A DNA stretch of 16,654 bases from Treponema sp. (GTDB lineage Bacteria > Spirochaetota > Spirochaetia > Treponematales > Breznakiellaceae). The position numbers were made by a program, and so were the translations under genes. The notes under the pieces are model-generated. The model ran no database searches. It was not told the origin of the DNA and was given only the letters and a program-made list of their open reading frames with translations. The stretch is from NCBI GenBank assembly GCA_031273835.1, contig JAISRD010000065.1, positions 1 to 16,654 on the forward strand, in the 5' to 3' direction. This document shows positions 1 to 6,094 of this stretch, piece by piece (position 1 is the stretch's first letter; each line of letters begins with the position of its first letter).

Positions 1-1143
1 TTCCAGCAGCCGTTTCATCCGCCCCAGGACTTCCTTCCCGTTTACCGGGGGGCCAAGGGAAAAGGCCCTGGTTCCCCGGCGGGGGGAATAGGGGAACGGG
101 TGTATCCAGGCGAAATCCAGGTCCCCGCAGAGCCCCCAGGTTTCCTCAAATTGTTCCGCTTCCTCACCGGGAAAACCGGTGATAATATCGCAGGCCAGGA
201 ACGGATCATCCCTTATGCCCCGCAGGGCCGCTACGGCGTCCCTGATATCGCCGGGGGTATAGGGCCTTCCCATGGCGGAAAGTATCTTAGCGCTTCCCGA
301 CTGTACCGACAGGTGGAAATGGGGCCGTATACGGCTGTCCGCCACTATACTCAGAAACCCCGGCTCAAGGGGACCGCAGGCCCCGTTCGGCTCAAGGGAA
401 GAAAGCCGCAGGGCGATACGCCGGGTCCCCCCCAGAAGCAGTTCCAGAAGTCCCCCCAGGCCGCATTGTCCCTTTCCCGGACAGGAGTACTGCGTGATAT
501 TCACCCCGGTAAGCACCGCCTCGGCAAAGCCCCGTTCTTCCAGGGCCTTAAGCCTGGCAAGGACCTCGGCGGCCTCAAGGCTGACGCTTTTGCCCCGGGC
601 CAGGGGAACCCGGCAATACGCGCAATTCGAGTTACAGCCATCCTGAATTTTAAGGAAGGCCCGGGAATGGAAGGAAAAATCCCGGGGGTTAAAACGGAAG
701 GCCCCCGTATTCTCCCCGCCCCCGCCGTCCGCCCCGGTTTTACCGGGGTCCCGGGATTCCATCCAGTTCCGTATCCCCTCCTCGATACCGCCTGAACCGT
801 TAAGCCGGGCCGGCAAATCAAGAAGCCCGTCCTTAAGAGCGCCGGGCAGGATAAAAAGACGGTCCCCCCCCCCGTTCCGCCCCGCTTCCGAAAGTTCCCT
901 CCCGTCAAGCTGGGCGTAACAACCCGTTACGATGACCGGGGTTTTTTTCAACGCCAGACGCAGTATACGCCTTGCCTTCTGCTCCGCTTTGGAAGTAACC
1001 GTACAGGTATTGATGATCCGGAGATCCGCGGCGTCCTCCCAGGGCAGGACCGCAAAACCCGCGGCCCGGAAGGATTCGGCGACGGCCTCGGTTTCAAGCT
1101 GATTGAGTTTGCAGCCCAGGGTATAAAATGAAACGGAACGCAT
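1..1143 (-). CDS. mtaB: tRNA N6-threonylcarbamoyladenosine (t6A37) methylthiotransferase MtaB, C-terminus cut by window edge
   Basis: A radical-SAM methylthiotransferase that would convert t6A at tRNA position 37 to ms2t6A. The first 381 residues are visible and the frame is still open at base 1, so the end of the protein (TRAM domain) is missing. The N-terminal UPF0004 cluster ligands are C11 (in TLGCKLNQ), C47 (in NTCTVTSKAE) and C75 (in VTGCYAQ). The radical-SAM CxxxCxxC motif is C170, C174, C177 (DGCNSNCAYCRVPLARG). The NTCTVT signature favours MtaB over MiaB or RimO. The ATG at 1143 is followed directly by the family N-terminus, with an AAGG a few bases upstream. It is the last visible gene of a minus-strand operon, 6 bp after the TPR gene. 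A run of ten G on the coding strand lies at codons 91-94. Confidence 0.93.
   Translation of the reverse strand, partial: MRSVSFYTLGCKLNQLETEAVAESFRAAGFAVLPWEDAADLRIINTCTVTSKAEQKARRILRLALKKTPVIVTGCYAQLDGRELSEAGRNGGGDRLFILPGALKDGLLDLPARLNGSGGIEEGIRNWMESRDPGKTGADGGGGENTGAFRFNPRDFSFHSRAFLKIQDGCNSNCAYCRVPLARGKSVSLEAAEVLARLKALEERGFAEAVLTGVNITQYSCPGKGQCGLGGLLELLLGGTRRIALRLSSLEPNGACGPLEPGFLSIVADSRIRPHFHLSVQSGSAKILSAMGRPYTPGDIRDAVAALRGIRDDPFLACDIITGFPGEEAEQFEETWGLCGDLDFAWIHPFPYSPRRGTRAFSLGPPVNGKEVLGRMKRLLE
864..873. repeat. Ten-base homopolymer (C10; G10 on the coding strand of mtaB)
   Basis: Ten consecutive C on the plus strand, encoding the Gly-rich stretch at residues 91-94 of MtaB, between the UPF0004 domain and the radical-SAM domain. 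Tracts of this length can slip during replication, and a one-base change would abolish the enzyme. Poly-G tracts control phase variation of some T. pallidum genes. Whether this one varies cannot be seen from one sequence. Confidence 0.85.
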
Positions 1144-1149
1144 CGCGCC

Positions 1150-1833
1150 TTAAGGCTGGGGGGCAGGATTCAGGGAACGCCGCACCCGCTCGGCCCCCCG
1201 GCTGGCGTCCACCAGCTGGGAATTAAGGGTCAGGGCCCGCTCATAGGCGTTCAGCGCTTCCCGCCTTTCGCCGGCCCCTTCCCTGGCATAGGCAAGACGG
1301 GTCCACCAGTCGGCGTTTCCCGGCATGTAGTACACCGCCGTGGACAGGGCGATATCGGCGTGGCGGAATTTTCCCAGCCGTATATAGATCTCCCCGATAT
1401 AGTAGTACACCGGGCCGTTGCGGGCGCCCTGGGGGGCAAGGTTTATATATTCCTGGAAGTAGCGCAGCGCTTGGGCGTTGTTCCCCAGAAAATAGTAGAC
1501 CTCCCCCAGAATCTCAACGATCCGGGGATCATAGCGGCTGATATTCCACCCCGCCTGGGCGTAGAGGCGGCACTCCTCATAACGGCCCAGCCGGATAAGG
1601 CTCCAGCTTATCACCACATGGGATTCCAGATTTCCGGGATTGGCGGCAATTTCCGCCTTGCAGATCTCCACCGCCCGTTCGTAATTTCCGTTCCGGTATT
1701 CCAGTAGGGCGTCGGGACGCTGCTGGGAATAGATAAAAACGGGAACCAGAAAAAAACCCAGGAGGAACAACGGGGTTCCACGGGCAAACAGGCGGAAAAC
1801 CCGCACACGCCCTCCGCCGCGGTCAGGCTGCAT
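1150..1833 (-). CDS. Exported tetratricopeptide-repeat (TPR) protein
   Basis: A 227-residue protein with an Arg-containing N-region followed by a hydrophobic segment at about residues 19-36 (FARGTPLFLLGFFLVPVF), which reads as a signal peptide or N-terminal anchor. From about residue 40 to the end it consists of five or so TPR helix pairs (for example GNYERAVEICKAEIAANPGN, then GRYEECRLYAQAGW and GNNAQALRYFQEYINLAP). It is therefore probably a periplasmic or membrane-attached scaffold for protein-protein contacts; no enzymatic domain is visible. The start is the ATG at 1833 with a short AAGG just upstream. It lies between bactofilin (16 bp away) and mtaB (6 bp away) in the same direction, so the three are probably cotranscribed. 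The exact partner is unknown. Confidence 0.85.
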   Translation of the reverse strand: MQPDRGGGRVRVFRLFARGTPLFLLGFFLVPVFIYSQQRPDALLEYRNGNYERAVEICKAEIAANPGNLESHVVISWSLIRLGRYEECRLYAQAGWNISRYDPRIVEILGEVYYFLGNNAQALRYFQEYINLAPQGARNGPVYYYIGEIYIRLGKFRHADIALSTAVYYMPGNADWWTRLAYAREGAGERREALNAYERALTLNSQLVDASRGAERVRRSLNPAPQP

Positions 1834-1849
1834 ATACCTTAAACCCCCG

Positions 1850-2215
1850 TCAATCAGGATTCTTTTTCTCGGTCATAACACAGCGCCCGGTAAAATGGCA
1901 GCCCGTTTCCATATTGATCTCCGGGGCGGTAACGGTACCGACGAGTTTCCCGCAGGCGGCCACCTCCACCTTTTCCCCGGCGCTAACATTACCCTTTACC
2001 GAACCCAGGACTATCACCCTGGCCGCCCTGATATTGGCCTCCACCACCGCCTCTTCATCCACCACCAAAAACCCGGCGGCGTTTATTTCTCCGGAAACCT
2101 TCCCCTTAATAAGAAAGGGTTTCTCAAAACTCAAAGCCCCGGAAAATTCGATGTCCGGGGATAAAACGGTATCAAAATCCTCCGGATCAAGGACATCGTT
2201 ATGAACATCGGTCAT
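1850..2215 (-). CDS. Bactofilin family polymer-forming cytoskeletal protein
   Basis: A short protein (121 residues from this start) made almost entirely of the bactofilin beta-helix. After an acidic N-terminal segment come successive six-residue-type rungs with alternating Val/Ile and Gly (LIKGKVSGEINAAG, then VVDEEAVVEANIRAA, then VIVLGSVKGNVSAG). Bactofilins polymerise without nucleotide and scaffold cell-wall enzymes or cell shape. I chose the ATG at 2215 because the protein reads naturally from MTDVHND. An in-frame TTG at 2245 would add ten residues and sits about 12 bases after an AGGAAAG. Neither start has a strong ribosome-binding site. It is the first gene of the leftward operon bactofilin-TPR-mtaB, divergent from pta. 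Confidence 0.85.
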   Translation of the reverse strand: MTDVHNDVLDPEDFDTVLSPDIEFSGALSFEKPFLIKGKVSGEINAAGFLVVDEEAVVEANIRAARVIVLGSVKGNVSAGEKVEVAACGKLVGTVTAPEINMETGCHFTGRCVMTEKKNPD

Positions 2216-2283
2216 ATACTTTGAGTTTATACCGAAAAACCGCAAGATTCAAGGGGACTTTCCTAATTAAACAATTAAAGCTA

Positions 2284-2316
2284 TGCTATAACTGATATTT
2301 AATTTGTACCAAGGAG
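2284..2316 (+). promoter_or_regulatory. Promoter and ribosome-binding site of pta
   Basis: An extended -10 element, TG-C-TATAAC, spans 2284-2292, in an AT-rich stretch with no clear -35. A strong Shine-Dalgarno AAGGAG at 2311-2316 lies six bases before the ATG at 2323 and fixes the pta start. Confidence 0.55.
2285..2312 (-). promoter_or_regulatory. Possible promoter of the bactofilin-TPR-mtaB operon
   Basis: On the minus strand a TTGGTA (2307-2312) lies 16 bp from TATAGC (2285-2290), each matching four of six consensus bases. The candidate -10 overlaps the pta -10 on the other strand, so the two divergent promoters could interfere. Weak evidence, by eye only. Confidence 0.3.
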
Positions 2317-2322
2317 CTTCCT

Positions 2323-3318
2323 ATGGATTTTGTAAAAGAGATGAAGATCAAAGCCAAGTCCCTTCAAAAGGCCCTGGTGCTTCCCGAGGGGACCGAAATC
2401 CGTACCATAAGGGCGGCGCGGATCCTGGTTGACGAGGAACTGGCCGCTTCGGTAACCCTTTTGGGTAAGGAATCGGTCATTGAGGAAAGGGCCGCGGAGG
2501 AGGGGATCAAGCTCGGGGGGATCAATCTCATCAACCCCCTTTCTTCGCCCAACGCGGAAAAATACTCGGAGCTTTTCTATGAACTCCGTAAACACAAGGG
2601 CATGACGGAGGAACAGGCGAAAACAGACATGGGTGACCCCCTCCGCTTCGGGGCCATGATGGTACGCACGGGGGAAGCGGACGTTTCGGTGGCCGGGGCG
2701 GAAAACACCACGGGAGACGTGCTCCGGGCGGGGCTGACGATCATCGGCACCGTGCCGGGGCTTAAAACCGCCTCCTCCTGTTTTGTCATGACCGGCCTTG
2801 ATCCCGCCTGGGGCAAGGAGGGTTCCCTGATTTTTTCCGACTGCGCCGTGGTGCCCGATCCGACGGCGGAACAGCTCGCGGATATCGCCGAAAGCGCCGC
2901 CCGGTCCTGCAGGGAATTCCTCGATACCGAACCGGTGGCGGCCCTGCTGTCCTTTTCCACCAAAGGGTCGGCCAAACATGATAATGTAACCAAGGTTCAG
3001 AACGCCGTGGAGATCCTCAAGGGGAGAAAGCCCGATTTTGTTTTTGACGGCGAAATCCAGGCCGACGCAGCCCTGGTACCCTCGGTAACGGATAAAAAAG
3101 CCCCCGGAAGCCCCTTGAGGGGGAGGGTCAATACCCTGATCTTCCCCGATCTTGGCTCGGGAAACATAGGCTACAAACTGGTACAGCGGCTGGGCGGGGC
3201 CGGGGCCTTCGGCCCCTTCCTCCAGGGCTTTGCCAAGCCGATAAGCGATCTTTCCCGTGGGGCCTCGGTGGAAGACATCGTCATCACCTGCGCGGTTACC
3301 CTGTCCAGGGCAAAGTAG
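2323..3318 (+). CDS. pta: Phosphate acetyltransferase (phosphotransacetylase)
   Basis: A 331-residue protein of the short (single-domain) Pta class, the usual length for that class. It interconverts acetyl-CoA plus phosphate with acetyl phosphate plus CoA in the cytoplasm. Together with acetate kinase (not in this window) this makes ATP during fermentation to acetate, or activates acetate. Family signatures are the VSVAGAENTTGDVLRAGL segment (121-138), FSDCAVVPDPTAEQLADIA (171-189), SFSTKGSA (210-217) and the C-terminal PDLGSGNIGYKLVQRLGGA (275-293). The AAGGAG six bases upstream supports the ATG. It ends with TAG, and a TPR coding frame continues in the same phase directly after that stop. 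In T. pallidum, as I recall, pta is likewise followed by a TPR gene (TP0094-TP0095). Confidence 0.96.
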   Translation: MDFVKEMKIKAKSLQKALVLPEGTEIRTIRAARILVDEELAASVTLLGKESVIEERAAEEGIKLGGINLINPLSSPNAEKYSELFYELRKHKGMTEEQAKTDMGDPLRFGAMMVRTGEADVSVAGAENTTGDVLRAGLTIIGTVPGLKTASSCFVMTGLDPAWGKEGSLIFSDCAVVPDPTAEQLADIAESAARSCREFLDTEPVAALLSFSTKGSAKHDNVTKVQNAVEILKGRKPDFVFDGEIQADAALVPSVTDKKAPGSPLRGRVNTLIFPDLGSGNIGYKLVQRLGGAGAFGPFLQGFAKPISDLSRGASVEDIVITCAVTLSRAK

Positions 3319-3513
3319 GATACTACGGCGGGGATAAAAAGTTTTTACCAGGAAACCGCCCTTAAACGAAGTTTTCAGGAGGGGGAAAAAAAACTCCGGG
3401 AGGCCCTTGCCGCGGGGGCCCGGCGGGATTACCAAAAAGCCCTGGAGCTGCTTGAGAAAATTGTTTCCGACCACGAGGGCCCCCCGGAGGTTTTTCTCTT
3501 CCTCGGCAGGGCT
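3319..3513 (+). other. In-frame 5' coding extension of the TPR gene, without a standard start codon
   Basis: These 65 codons are open and in phase with the downstream TPR gene, starting right after the pta stop. The translation is clearly TPR-like (for example RRDYQKALELLEKIVSDHEG) and leads directly into the first helix pair, so it is almost certainly translated. I checked every codon and there is no ATG, GTG or TTG. A natural start would be the ACG at 3325, four bases after the AGGA at 3317-3320: read as Met it gives M-A-G-I-K-S-F-Y. Other possibilities are ATA at 3334, readthrough of the pta TAG, or a sequence error. Confidence 0.75.
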
Positions 3514-5322
3514 TTGCACGCCCGTAAGGACTACTCCCGGGCTTTGGCGGCCTTTAACGACTACATAACCCTGAAACCCCGGTCCTGGGAGGGTTATTTT
3601 TTCGCCGGCAGGACCTGCCTGGTCCTGGGCTTTCCCCGGCGGGCCATAGGTTTTTTTGAAAAAGCCCTGGGCCGGAATAAAAAAAACGGCGAGATCATGG
3701 CCTTCCTGGGGACGGCCCATCTCAAGGCCCGGCATTCCCGGGCCGCGGTGGAGACCCTTCAATCCGCGGTGGAAACGGACCCGGAAAACAAGCGTATCTA
3801 CCGGGCCTACCTCAACGCCCTTTTTGTAAGGGGCATAAGGCTCTGCCGGGCGGAAAATTACGGGTTGGCCATACAGATACTCCGCTTTGTGCTGGATAAC
3901 GGCCGGGACAGCCCCCTGCTCAGGCTTGAACTGGGCAGGGCTTCCCGTGAATTGGGGCTCCTGGAAGAAGCGGCGGAACATTACAGCCGGGCTTTGGATT
4001 ATTCCCCCGATGATCCGGTGATCCACTGGTATCGGGCCTCAATGTATATGGAGCTGGGGCGTAATATCGAGGCCATCGAGGATATTTCCGTACTCCGTTC
4101 CCTGGGGGCCGAGCTGCCGGATCTGCCCTGGAACGGCGAACTGGTGGACCGCTTCATGATCAGGGCCCTCCTCACCGCGGGACAGTGGAGGCGGGCGGCG
4201 GACGCGTGCCGGGAATGGCTTAAAAAACGGGAGGGCCGGCCGGAAATACACGCCATGTACGCCGAGGCCCAGCGGAACCTTAAAAACTACGGGGCCGCGG
4301 AAAACCACCTTTCCCGGGCCTTAAAAATGGACAGCCAAAGCCCGGAGCTCTGGTATTCCATGATTTTGATCTCCTGGGAAGGGAAAGATCTAAAAAACAT
4401 GAAAAGGGCCCTGTACAAGGCCAGGCGCCTGGGGGGGGAAAAGGACATTCTTTCCCGTTTCTCCGTACTCTACGAATCCGAAAGCTCCCCCGATCTTCCG
4501 CGGGTCATTGCCCTGCTCCAGGGGGCGATCCGTACCATGGGTCCCGAGCCGGAACTGATGTACGCCCTGGGTAAGGCTTACCTTAAGGCGGGGCTTTTGG
4601 AGGCCGCCGCGGCCTGGTTTGATAAAACCCTGACGCTCCGCGGCGGCCATGAGGAGGCATGCCTGGGCCTCCTGGCCGCCAGGGAAGCGCTTTTTGAGGA
4701 AGAAAACGCCGGGGCGGCGGATAAACTTGCCGAAGCCTACAGGAACTATCTGGATCTCTGGCCGGATAACCGGGCCATACGCCGGGACGAGGCCCTGTTT
4801 CTGGTCCGTATCTGTGAATACGAGCGGGCATCCAAAAAGCTGGAGGCCCTTCTGGCCTGGGACCCCGCCAACCACCATCTGCGCCGCATCCTGGCCTATT
4901 CATTCCGCAAACAGGGAAAATACCGCCAGGCGGCGCTGTACCTTAAGGCCCTCCTCAAGGAAAGGCCTAAGGATGTACGGCTTTTGCTGGAATACGCAGG
5001 CTGCATAGAACGTTTGGGCAATGCACCATACGCCAAAATGATACTGGAAAAGGCCCGGGCCTATCTTTCGGGGTATTCGGAAATTCCCACCGCCCTGGGA
5101 CTCCTTGCCTACCGGGAGGGCAAGCTGGAACGGACCTTTACCCTCCTTTTGGAAGCGGCCGAGAAAAATCCCCGGGATCCCCGACCCTACCGCTGGATGG
5201 CCGTCATAGCCGGAAAAACCGGGGATACCGAGGGGGCCGCCCGGTACGAGCGGGAATATCAGCGGATATGCGAAAAAACCGTCCCCCAGAGGGCGGTCCG
5301 GGAAAAGGCGAAAAAACCGTGA
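3514..5322 (+). CDS. Large tetratricopeptide-repeat protein (start unresolved)
   Basis: From the first conventional start, a TTG at 3514, the product is 602 residues. With the in-frame upstream extension it is about 665. The whole length is TPR helix pairs, roughly a dozen or more, with the usual spacing of about 34 residues and W-x-x-x-G / A-x-x-x-F-x-x-A-L-x-x-x-P patterns (for example SWEGYFFAGRTCLVLGFPRR and APYAKMILEKARAYL). There is no signal peptide or membrane segment, so it is probably cytoplasmic and acts as a scaffold; partners are unknown. The C-terminal tail is Lys/Arg-rich. The TTG has only a poor ribosome-binding site and would truncate the first repeat, so I doubt it is the true start. 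It follows pta and is probably cotranscribed with it. A G8 tract lies at 4431-4438. Confidence 0.85.
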   Translation: MHARKDYSRALAAFNDYITLKPRSWEGYFFAGRTCLVLGFPRRAIGFFEKALGRNKKNGEIMAFLGTAHLKARHSRAAVETLQSAVETDPENKRIYRAYLNALFVRGIRLCRAENYGLAIQILRFVLDNGRDSPLLRLELGRASRELGLLEEAAEHYSRALDYSPDDPVIHWYRASMYMELGRNIEAIEDISVLRSLGAELPDLPWNGELVDRFMIRALLTAGQWRRAADACREWLKKREGRPEIHAMYAEAQRNLKNYGAAENHLSRALKMDSQSPELWYSMILISWEGKDLKNMKRALYKARRLGGEKDILSRFSVLYESESSPDLPRVIALLQGAIRTMGPEPELMYALGKAYLKAGLLEAAAAWFDKTLTLRGGHEEACLGLLAAREALFEEENAGAADKLAEAYRNYLDLWPDNRAIRRDEALFLVRICEYERASKKLEALLAWDPANHHLRRILAYSFRKQGKYRQAALYLKALLKERPKDVRLLLEYAGCIERLGNAPYAKMILEKARAYLSGYSEIPTALGLLAYREGKLERTFTLLLEAAEKNPRDPRPYRWMAVIAGKTGDTEGAARYEREYQRICEKTVPQRAVREKAKKP

Positions 5323-5330
5323 TTATGTAC

Positions 5331-5384
5331 TTGCGGTATTATGAAAAATAGTATAGTATTAAAGCATATAAATACCAGGGAGGA
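5331..5384 (+). promoter_or_regulatory. Promoter and strong ribosome-binding site of the 195-residue gene
   Basis: The short AT-rich gap holds TTGCGG (5331-5336) and a -10-like region at 5352-5359: TATAGT with 15 bp spacing, or TAGTAT with 17 bp. AGGGAGGA at 5377-5384 then lies five bases before the ATG at 5390. The gene may be expressed separately from the TPR gene upstream. Confidence 0.5.
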
Positions 5385-5389
5385 ACAGC

Positions 5390-5977
5390 ATGGCGAAAAC
5401 AGAGAAAGCGTCAAAAACAGCGAAGGTTTTAAGCCTATTTGACGCGTATGCCAGCGATCAGCTGCCTAAAGATCAGGGGTATATCGTTTCTTCGTTTATC
5501 AACGGCAATACCGGTTATTCGATCTACGAAGTGATTTCTTATTCCGGGGTTAAGGCTATTTATCCTGACGGATCGGGACTTACCTTCCAGTCTCAGGGAA
5601 AAAAACTTCATGCCCTTATTGAACCCGCTTCCTATCCGAATAAGGGAATTGAACCCTACCTCCGTAACAACGTGGAGCAAATTCCCCTTCGTTTTAAGGA
5701 GGTCAGCAAGCTTATCACAAGAAACCAATCCACGGTTTATTGGGCAAAGAAACCTATTGAGTCCCTTTCATCCTTCACCGTCGCCCGTCCCAAGGGCTTC
5801 AACGTTTCCTTTGTGTTTTACGACCTGCCGGATCTGTACGATACCCTGACAAAATTTTTTGAACAGTCCTTTACCAAGGACGCGGGTCTTCCCCTGGCGG
5901 ACGCCAAAAAAAGCGCCCAGGAAATCTCCTCGGTGATCAAGTCAACGATGAGTTTTCGCAACGATTACCAGGATTAG
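5390..5977 (+). CDS. Conserved-looking protein of unknown function
   Basis: A 195-residue protein that I do not recognise. It has no signal peptide or membrane segment, so it is probably cytoplasmic. The N-terminus is Lys-rich (MAKTEKASKTAK). The middle (about 25-135) looks like a mixed alpha/beta fold with several Gly- and aromatic-rich strands. The C-terminal third appears helical (LYDTLTKFFEQSF and DAKKSAQEISSVIKS). Base composition is less GC-rich than its neighbours and the strong ribosome-binding site (AGGGAGGA) suggests good expression. It has its own candidate promoter and ends at a bidirectional terminator, so it is probably an independent unit. No function can be assigned. Confidence 0.8.
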   Translation: MAKTEKASKTAKVLSLFDAYASDQLPKDQGYIVSSFINGNTGYSIYEVISYSGVKAIYPDGSGLTFQSQGKKLHALIEPASYPNKGIEPYLRNNVEQIPLRFKEVSKLITRNQSTVYWAKKPIESLSSFTVARPKGFNVSFVFYDLPDLYDTLTKFFEQSFTKDAGLPLADAKKSAQEISSVIKSTMSFRNDYQD

Positions 5978-5986
5978 ACGGGATGT

Positions 5987-6012
5987 AAAAAAACCGCCCG
6001 GTTTTGTTCTTT
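5987..6012. terminator. Bidirectional intrinsic terminator between convergent genes
   Basis: The stem AAAACC (5990-5995) pairs with GGTTTT (6000-6005) around the loop GCCC. On the plus strand a U-rich stretch follows (GTTCTTTG). On the minus strand the hairpin is followed by TTT from the A-run at 5987-5993. It would end the 195-residue gene from the left and the ppdK-like transcript from the right. Confidence 0.7.
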
Positions 6013-6042
6013 GTGCGTAACATAACATGGTTATAGAAACGA

Positions 6043-6070
6043 GGTCGGCTTGGGCATTCCCAAACCGGCC
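6043..6070 (-). terminator. Stem-loop just downstream of the PPDK-like gene
   Basis: The stem GGTCGG (6043-6048) / CCGGCC (6065-6070), with one G-U pair, continues after a single C-A mismatch into TTGGG (6050-6054) / CCCAA (6059-6063), with loop CATT. On the minus strand it is followed by a modestly T-rich stretch. It could be a terminator or an RNA 3'-end stabiliser for the PPDK-like message. Confidence 0.45.
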
Positions 6071-6094
6071 TTGTCTGTCTTAGCGGACCCTTTC

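Noticed and set aside
100..795. Plus-strand frames opposite mtaB
   Set aside because: They run antisense to the cluster-binding Cys motifs of a clear radical-SAM enzyme.
2299..4026. A 575-codon open frame on the minus strand opposite pta and the TPR gene
   Set aside because: It is antisense to two clearly conserved proteins, its translation is Gly/Pro/Arg-rich with no domain, and long antisense frames are expected with this GC-rich codon use.
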